DNA of 64,000 nucleotides. It comes from Kingdonia uniflora (taxonomy: Eukaryota; Streptophyta; Magnoliopsida; Ranunculales; Circaeasteraceae). The stretch lies in assembly GCA_014058105.1 (NCBI GenBank), contig JACGCM010002300.1, positions 1,240,001 through 1,304,000 of the forward strand, read 5' to 3'. The position numbers and the translations under genes were made by a program. Below, piece after piece: positions 57,301 to 64,000 of this stretch; positions within the stretch are counted from its first letter, which is position 1; every line of letters starts with the position of its first letter. The notes beneath the pieces were generated by a model. The model was not told the origin of the DNA, did not search any database, and worked only from the letters and a program-made list of their open reading frames with translations.

Positions 57301-59590
57301 TCTAATAGCGTATTCTAACCTTTAGACATAAAGTAAATGCATAGAACCTTTCCTGTCATTATCTCGGATAGTCATTGCGTGATAAGCATTATCATGTATC
57401 TCCCTAAACTCAGTAAAATCCAGCTAGATTTGCTAGTTTATAATGTGAACTAAATACCTTGTATCGTACCGTTAGAGAGTAATAATGTGATGCACTCAGT
57501 ACGCTTTATCATGTTGGTCGTGCCAATCATATTCGTAACATCCCTGATGCAGTAGGTTTGAGACAAGAAATATGTTCATATCTCAGAAGGATTGAGTGTG
57601 TGGTACTAATGTCTCTTAGACATATGTCGTCACTCATCCGATTATTGGTCATGCTCAATGAGCAGATAGATTCATAGGTGGGTTGTATATAGTAGATCAA
57701 CTATCATACTTGAATTTAACCACTTCCTAAATAATAAATTCATAAGAGAAAATCAAAGAACAATCTCACATAGATGGGATACCAAACTAGTGCATGTCAC
57801 GAGAATTCTATTAAACTAAACACTGAAGAGTTCCCAACTCAGTCAATGATAGAACTAATAAAGTAAAACTACTACTATTCAACAAGTAAAGTTACTACTT
57901 GACAATGCTCTCTAGGTGATATCATTCATCTATTGAAAATTTACTACTGTTCATTCTTAAAACTTGATCCAATGCTGTATTGGTATCATAGGAGGAATCT
58001 AAAGCTGCAGACTCTGCCATAGCGTGGTCTGTGCTAGCTGAGATCACATGATAAGTCCGGGGCTGATCTCTTTAGATCGTCTGGGGTGCCTTGCAGTCCC
58101 GTACCTGACTATCTCGTATCCAGTTTAGAATTTTTTCTATTCCATTTTGGTCAATTGGTGAACTTCTTGTTTCCTTTGCCTCAGGTTATTAATGACTGGA
58201 ATTTAATCCTGTCATTGTTTTCACCTCTCATCTATCCACGATTGCGACCTTGTCACATGCTTAGTCTTAGTAGGCATAAGCTTGAGGTTCATAACCAGTA
58301 GCTCATTATTTTGCTCATAAATGAGGAAACTTGAATTAGGTTTGCATGCACAGTGATCTATCAAATGTTGCCTCAGAAGCGCAATATTTGAAGCACAAAA
58401 AATGTAATTGAATATTCCCAATATCTTTATTTACCGTAACTATTTCTCCATGTGAGATTATAGTGGAGTTGTACTACCAAATAAAAATACTACCGCAGTC
58501 GTATAATACTATTATAGTATAATGCAATCTATTATCAGGCCTTCTTAAATATGGAGGCGAGGGTGCCAAACAAAGCTCTTTGTTATTTAGATACTTATTG
58601 TTCTCAACAATAGTCTTTTTCAGATTCTGCGATAGCAAATGGATTTCAGTATCTATACAGGTCAAGTTTATTGGTACCTGAAATAAAAATTATAGTATGA
58701 GAAATACTCGATGTTCTGAGTTTCAGCAATATATATTATGCATGAAGATCAATACCAGTAGTAGTACTTGATAAATATTCCTTGCATAAAGACAATTCAT
58801 AGTATTCAAGTCAGTGATTCCCAATCATTACTTGTAGGTGAACCTTGATCATATCATATTACTTATAAAATTATTTTTTAAGTACATGATTTCCAATCAT
58901 TATTTGTGGTTCATAGTATATAGCGCGATGATTCCCAATCATTATTTGTAAGTAAACCTTGTTCATGACTCTATATTCATGAGATCCTATTAAGTGTTAA
59001 ATCCTAATTTTACCCCATAAAATGACGATCTTAATCTTAAAGTGTATTTTAATAGAGTCTTAGCCAAGATAACTATTCAAAACCACTAGATGTTACGTTC
59101 CTTATTCTGAGAACTAGGGTGTTCTAAACCCTCAAATTCTATAAAGATCTATATATTCTAGCCAAATGACTCATTTACTATAAATATGAGGGGTATTAGA
59201 TGCTTAGTTGACAAGTGGTTTCACCCCGAAGTCTACTGGGTTCACAAGATAGGTTGATTATGCATGTCTTTAAACTAATATTCTAGGGTACTATAGGTGC
59301 TATCAGTACCTATATACCACTAAATGTTATCATGTAACATCTAATTGCACTTAGATACGAAAAATTGGTTTCTCAAACACCAAATTTTAAGAAATAAGAC
59401 TAAGTCAATTCCCAATTGAGCTCTAATTATTTGTCATTTACAATTAACTGTGATTTAGATATAACTCTTAGTTGTATGTATCCTAAATTAGTCTTGGTTT
59501 CGTATTATCTATGATTCCCAATCATGATAATTAGTATCCTAGGGGCATACCATTAATATCCCATTAGCTATCGTAAGATACTTAAATATG
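57301..59590 (-). pseudogene. copia E gag and N-terminal pol debris
   Basis: The minus strand between integrase and leader, where gag and protease belong. The clearest piece is a 63-codon frame (58474-58665). The text is too decayed for motif calls; the assignment is by position. Confidence 0.4.
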
Positions 59591-59639
59591 CATTAATCCA
59601 TTTGCTTATATCATATATACGTGAGTCAACTTTCCTATA

Positions 59640-60120
59640 AAAGACACCTGCTCCCAAAATATTTTAAAAAATATTTTTCGTATTTTTTTTTTAAAATGGG
59701 TCCTACACGGGGTAGGTCCAGTCAATTGGAATTTTTTATATAATAAATTAGACTCAATTTGACCAAGAAATGAGCTTTATATAACCATTTCAGTGTCTGA
59801 ACCGGTTCTAGACCGGTCTAATTCGGTCTGGGTCAACGCCTGGACCGGGTTGACCGGTTTGATCCATCAACGGTCTGCACACGTACCATACGTGTCTACC
59901 ATGTGTCACTCCGGTCACCGATCCGGTGACAGTCCGGTGACTGCTACGTGTCACCCCCTGTGACTACCACGTGTCACAGCATGTACCATACATGTTAGGC
60001 CTGCCACACGTACCACGCACGTACCTTCCACGTCAGCATGCCACGCGTCCTTGATATATGACACTGCTGATGTCAGCAATGGATAATGATCACGTCATCA
60101 ACAGATAAATATAAAATAAA
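59640..60120 (-). other. GC-rich leader of copia E with clustered ACGT motifs
   Basis: Between about 59800 and 60060 the sequence is much richer in GC than its surroundings and repeats CCGGT/ACCGG words and ACGTG cores (CACGTGTC, TACGTGTC, CCACGTCAG and CACGTACC among them). It lies in the 5' part of the element. ACGTG cores are the core of plant G-box/ABRE sites; whether they act as such here is unknown. Confidence 0.5.
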
Positions 60121-60540
60121 ATAAAAAATTAATATTTTATTTGTTGACGCCATCATGACTTAAAATCGTCGTTTTTTGGCTGTGAAACTGCCTAGTTTTA
60201 ATATGAGTTTTTCGACGATTGAAACATCTTCCTGAGACGTGCCATATGCCATTGGAAAGTTCTTGGGATAGACTTTTTAACCAAGGTAGTTTCACCTCTA
60301 TCCGATGTCCACAGAGAAAATAATTTTAGTTTGAAAACAACCCTATTTATAGGGTATAAAACACCAAAAATGACTATTTTTAATCTGAAAAAATAGTAAA
60401 AATTACTACTAAATCATATTTAGATATTATAATACATTGATAAGATAGAAATTTGAATCTAAATTCATAAATCTGCAAAATACCTCTCTGATCGCAAGGT
60501 TTCGCTGAAAACATTGATTGAAGAGTGATTTTCTTTCTCT

Positions 60541-60558
60541 TCTTACGTGCTGATAACG
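60541..60558 (-). other. primer-like site of copia E
   Basis: On the minus strand CGTTATCAGCACGTAAGA follows the 5' LTR end directly. It is the TTATCAGCACG-type text found after the 5' LTR in many plant copia elements. Confidence 0.6.
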
Positions 60559-60870
60559 TGTTGAGGAATATAATAATATAGAAGGATTAACAGTTTTATA
60601 TTTTGGAGAACAATTGAGAGAGAGAGATTTCTTATTGATAACTGGAGAACTATAAAACTGTACGTAATACAAAAGGAGATAACCCAATTGAATATGTTAC
60701 CAAACCTACTCAAACTTTTCTCATAAAGAAGATAACCCAATTGAATATGTTACCAAACCTACTCAAACTTTTCTCATAATCCTAAAGGGCCTATGGGCTT
60801 GTTAGGAGTCCTATAGGACACCCCAACCTTATTGGGCTCCTAGCATGGGCTGGACCCAACTCCTAATACA
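60559..60870 (-). repeat. 5' LTR of copia E (312 bp, with a 53-bp internal duplication)
   Basis: Matches the left LTR but is longer because the block GATAACCCAATTGAATATGT, through TTACCAAACCTACTCAAAC to TTTTCTCATAA, occurs twice (starts at 60678 and 60731). The left LTR has one shorter version of this part. Confidence 0.85.
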
Positions 60871-61010
60871 GTTTTATATAAGTCGAAATCAATGCAATCT
60901 ACCGTATAAAAGTATGTCTAGCCACCAATTTGCACATATACGAAAACTGTACTTTAAACAAAACAAAACAACATTTGAAGTTTGAGCTAATGAATATCTT
61001 AGCACATGTT

Positions 61011-62096
61011 TCAGACTTTTCTGGCCCGGGTCCTCTACTTCGTCCTTGCTGAACAAGTTTTTCCTCAACATATAGCCCTTTCCGTCGCCTCACAGAATTG
61101 ATAAGTTTCTTAGCCCTGTTGGGGAGAACAATAGAACCATCTCCAAACTTTTCAATTTCTTCCTTTGTTTTTGGCACAAAGAAGGGATCTTCATCAAGTG
61201 TTTCCCAATGGTCAAGTATGAGTAGCACAGTAAAAGCTCCAGATGTCCATCTCCTGAGCTCATCTACAAACCCAAAGCTAGCTCTCTGCAACTGGCACAT
61301 AAGCATGAACAGTTGAAGACTTTATATGCATTTCCTCTTTGAAAACATGTGCTCTCCTTTTTGATAACACCGCGTGCATCGGACGTATATAGTCTATAGG
61401 AGTGTTTAACTTGCAAAAGTACCTGGCTTCTATAAGCCGAGGCTTCTTTTGAAGCACTGCAGTTCTACAAGCCTCTTTTACGGCAGTCATACTTTGGCAT
61501 GCTTGTAGAGTAGAAAAATCAGGATCATTAGAATTACTTGCATTTTGATTAATATAAACCTCTACGTGAAACGCCAAACCCCACATGGGTTCCTCACATA
61601 ATGGTCCAGTTCTTGTAGCTAGTTGAAAACCAGATATCACGGCGCTTTCGAGACTCTCTACCTGCGAATAAGTTATTTCCTCAGATTTTGTACCAGATAC
61701 ATTTGTCAATCCCAAACTTTTGGATACATGAGACGAACCCGAACAACAACAGATTTTTTGTTGTTTCCTTTTCTGAAATATGGAACCAAAAGAATATTAG
61801 GACCAACTTGTCGAGGCCCGAGTGCCCATATCCTCTCAAGAAATTGAAGCTACAATTTCCGAACTTTATCCTTGTTAACTTCTTCATTACCAGATTCTAT
61901 TTCATTCTCCACAACATCTAATATGCGCGTTTTGAGAGATTTAATTAGATTGTCATTCTCAATTGTACCCTTTTCTCTGTGTTTCTGAGATAATGTTTGT
62001 TTGTCCTTCTTTGCCTTTTATAATGTTCCCAATTATATGAGAACTTTCATCAAGAACCTTTATAAGTGCACCTCGAAGCTTCATGACTTGCACTCA
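61011..62096 (-). pseudogene. EFL1: EFL1 (elongation-factor-like GTPase 1), C-terminal part
   Basis: Minus strand. Readable blocks in order: VMKLRGALIKVLDESS; LERIWALGPRQVGPNIL; SHVSKSLGLTNVS; a clean stretch with ESAVISGFQLATRTGPLCEE, PMWGLAFHVEVYI, RTAVLQKKPRLIEARYFC and VHAYVPVAES; then SFGFVDELRRWTSGA, DEDPFFVPKTKEEIEKFGDG and LINSVRRRKGLY, and in a shifted frame RTRARKV at the natural end (61011). This is EF-2-like domain IV/V of EFL1, the cytoplasmic GTPase that with SBDS releases eIF6 from pre-60S ribosomes. A 4-bp insertion near 61290, other frameshifts near 61745, 61990 and 61060, and TAG stops kill it. The 5' part is cut by the copia F LTR at 62100. Confidence 0.85.
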
Positions 62097-62099
62097 AAC

Positions 62100-62881
62100 T
62101 GTTGGGAAATCTCAGGGATAGCTAATCCCAATTCCACTCCTCAGAACGAAAACGGAAACGCCAAAAAGATTCAAAATCGAAAACACTGTAATTTTCCCAG
62201 AGGAGGGAAGTGGAAAATCCTTACGGATAAAAAACCACTCCCACGAACAATCCACTATAATCAAATAGGTTACAAAATGATCTCTCAAGCTTTCTCAAAG
62301 CTTTCTAATGGAGTCTCTTCAAACCCTAACTTTTAAGGTTAAACTCACATCAAGATTTCTAACAAAAACTCAGTCCTCTTTATATAGTAAAGAACTAATT
62401 ACAAGTAGTACAGATCTCGAGGCGAACTCCTATGTACCAGAATGACTCAGCCATTTCTATGTTAGGTCACATTTCAAGGGTACTCTCCGGATATCCTGGA
62501 GTTGGTGCTAACCCAGAAAATGTCGGGTATGGCGCCATGCTCTGACTCTGCTGTAGTTGTAAGGTCTAACAACTCCGCCGTCTTGTCCAGTGAGCTGGCG
62601 ATTTGTCTTGTCATACTTCGACGGACTTTGAATCCTCCTTCAGCAGTTCGCACAGAACCAGTTCGAGTCTTCATGAAACTTTACCAGCTCGAGTCTTCAG
62701 TTAACATAACCAGCTCGAATCTTCAGGTAACTTAATCAGTTCGAATTCCAGGTACCAAAACCAGTTCGAATCTGAACATTGAAAATCTCATTTTCAATTT
62801 GTTTCACTTCGACTTCGATCTTTGCTCGTTCCACGGGCTCCAATGAGCTTCGACAAACATAGTTCGAGTTCACTCTTAACA
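62100..62881 (-). repeat. 3' LTR of copia F (782 bp)
   Basis: Bounded by TGTTGGGAAATCTCAGGG and TTCACTCTTAACA on the plus strand (TG...CA, reversed). It is followed on the inner side by AATCTCCCACTTG, the reversed polypurine tract. CAGTTCGAATCTTCA-like words recur several times around 62650-62770. It contains a TATA box. Confidence 0.8.
62377..62386 (-). promoter_or_regulatory. TATA box in the copia F LTR
   Basis: CTATATAAAG-type box on the minus strand in the middle of the LTR, at a plausible promoter position. Confidence 0.5.
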
Positions 62882-62892
62882 ATCTCCCACTT
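62882..62892 (-). other. polypurine tract of copia F
   Basis: AGTGGGAGATT on the minus strand, immediately before the LTR start. This is the standard copia tract. Confidence 0.8.
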
Positions 62893-62956
62893 GAAATTGA
62901 ATCTACCATAATCCTTCACATGATCTTCAAATGAATTGCTCGCTGTAACCGGACCT

Positions 62957-64000
62957 TCAAACTTGAAGACCTTCAGAAGTTGTACATGTTGTCAACTTCT
63001 TAAAAGTCACCACCTTTGTAAACATATCGGCCGGATTCACATCAGTATGAATCTTTACGGGATTCAACACACCGTCCTCGAGGAGCGAGCGAATATAGTG
63101 ATATCAATGTGCTTGGTCCTAGAGTGAAAAGCTGTATTCTTCGCTAAGTGTATATCGCTTTGACTATCACTATACAACCTAGGAGAACGTTGTTCACGAT
63201 CGATCTCTTTCATCAACCCTTTGAGCCAAACCATATCCTTGCACGCTTCTGTAGCTGCAACATATTCCGCCTCCGTCGTAGACAAAGCTATAATCTTCTT
63301 TAGTCTAGAAACCCATGTAACCGCACCGCTCCCAATATAAATACGAACCCACTGGTGCTCTTCCGCCTATCAATGTCACCCGCCATATCAGAATCGACAA
63401 AACCTTGTAAGCATATTTGAGAACCCCCATAGCACAATGCCAAATCTTGAGTCCCCGATAGATTCTTAAGTATCCATTTTATAGCTCTCCAATGCTCTTG
63501 GCATGGATTACTCATATACCTACTCACAACTCCCACTGCTTGGGCAATGTCCGGTCTCGTACATATCATAACGTACATTAAGCTACCAACCGCAGACTCA
63601 TAAGGAACCTTCCTCATATCACCGCGATCTTTTTGTGTCTTTGGACGACAATCCTTTGATAATTTGAAGTGACCTCCCAATGGTGTACTAACGACCTTAA
63701 CACTATCCATGTTAAGCCGCTTAAGTAACTTGTCGATGTACTCAACTTGTGATATCTTCAATTCTCGCCATTTTTTGTCCCTTGTAACACGTATACCAAG
63801 AACTTGCTTCGCAGCACCCAAGTCCTTCATAGAAAACTCTCAGAATAATTATTCTTTCAACTTGACAATTTCTCCCATGTCGGCACTTGCTACCAACATA
63901 TCATCTACATACAGAAGTAGAATGATATACGAGTTCCCTGTCTTCTTTATAAAACAACAGTGATCTGCATTGCTTTTCGAATAACCATTTCTGGACCTGA
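62957..64000 (-). pseudogene. copia F reverse transcriptase (end) and RNase H
   Basis: Minus strand. RT: LLLYVDDMLVASADM with the catalytic YVDD intact, two stops just after, MKDLGAAKQVLGIRVTRDKK, then VGSLMYVMICTRPDIAQAVG, VSRYMSNPCQEHW, GFVDSDMAGDIDRRKSTSGF. RNase H: TWVSRLKKIIALSTTEAEYV, SDSQSDIHLAKNTAFHSRTK, and in a third frame HYIRSLLEDGVLNPVKIHTD and MFTKVV, to the natural stop at 62957. Two frameshifts (near 63330 and 63100) and the stops near 63840 disable it. The upstream part lies beyond the window. Confidence 0.85.

Larger units (their letters stand above)
53768..60870 (-). mobile_element. copia E: Ty1/copia with both LTRs, minus strand
   Basis: Direct LTRs at 53768-54012 (3') and 60559-60870 (5'), a polypurine tract at the inner edge of the left one and a primer-like site at the inner edge of the right one. 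Decayed gag-pol lies between. The 5-bp flanks (catag, gtttt) do not match, so either the ends were altered or the two LTRs come from a recombined pair. All domains carry stops. Confidence 0.85.
62100..64000 (-). mobile_element. copia F: Ty1/copia entering from the right edge
   Basis: Minus strand. The 3' LTR (62100-62881) is at the left, then a polypurine tract and the RT/RNase H end of pol up to the window edge. Its insertion point lies within the EFL1 pseudogene. The other LTR is outside the window, so the target duplication cannot be checked. The pol text is better preserved than in copia D or E, suggesting a younger insertion. Confidence 0.85.

Overview
The window is nuclear DNA of a flowering plant, probably a eudicot. 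It is AT-rich, the host genes have GT-AG introns, and it holds a plant F-box/DUF295 gene relic, an EFL1 relic and dense layers of Ty1/copia and Ty3/gypsy retrotransposons, a Mutator-like element and several MITEs. There is no operon-like gene packing and no bacterial, plasmid or CRISPR structure. I recognise no rRNA or tRNA gene, though I could not run a covariance search. The species cannot be named from the sequence.

Host genes. (1) Positions 767-7622 (minus) hold eleven exons of a P-loop kinase of the 2-phosphoglycerate-kinase type: an ATP-cone-like N-terminus, then Walker A. It is the only host gene here whose reading frame stays open through every exon I could join, and it runs off toward the left edge. 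(2) 9895-11172 (plus) is an F-box/DUF295 gene killed by six in-frame stops, with a second broken partial copy at 11.7-12.4 kb. (3) 52197-52299 (minus) is one exon of an unidentified gene, cut at its splice donor by a hAT element. (4) 61011-62096 (minus) is the C-terminal part of an EFL1 (elongation-factor-like GTPase 1) gene, frameshifted and cut by a copia LTR.

Mobile DNA from left to right: a Mutator-type MITE (9075-9619); a long Harbinger-type foldback element packed with GA repeats (13350-14820); element A, a plus-strand gypsy relic (integrase at 16.5-18.0 kb, a 124-bp tandem array, then a 2.2-kb ORF on the opposite strand at 18.9-21.2 kb and an LTR-like end near 24.19 kb); element B, a minus-strand gypsy with a clear 5' LTR and primer site (24.2-29.4 kb); element C, a minus-strand gypsy with two 3' tandem arrays and ORF pieces on the opposite strand (29.5-38.2 kb); a complete Mutator-like element with terminal inverted repeats and a 10-bp target duplication (38355-42336); copia D, complete with two LTRs (42861-50986); a hAT element (51447-52195); copia E, with two LTRs (53768-60870); and copia F, entering from the right edge (62100-64000). 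Small hAT-type MITEs with 8-bp target duplications sit inside element C, inside the Mutator element and inside copia D, which gives a relative order of insertion.

None of the retroelements has an intact pol frame. Elements A and C share an unusual layout: pol, tandem repeats and a reverse-oriented ORF between pol and the 3' end. This matches what is known for the Tat lineage of plant gypsy elements. The function of the antisense protein is unknown, and it is the least understood thing in the window. I found nothing that I would call a wholly new biological system.
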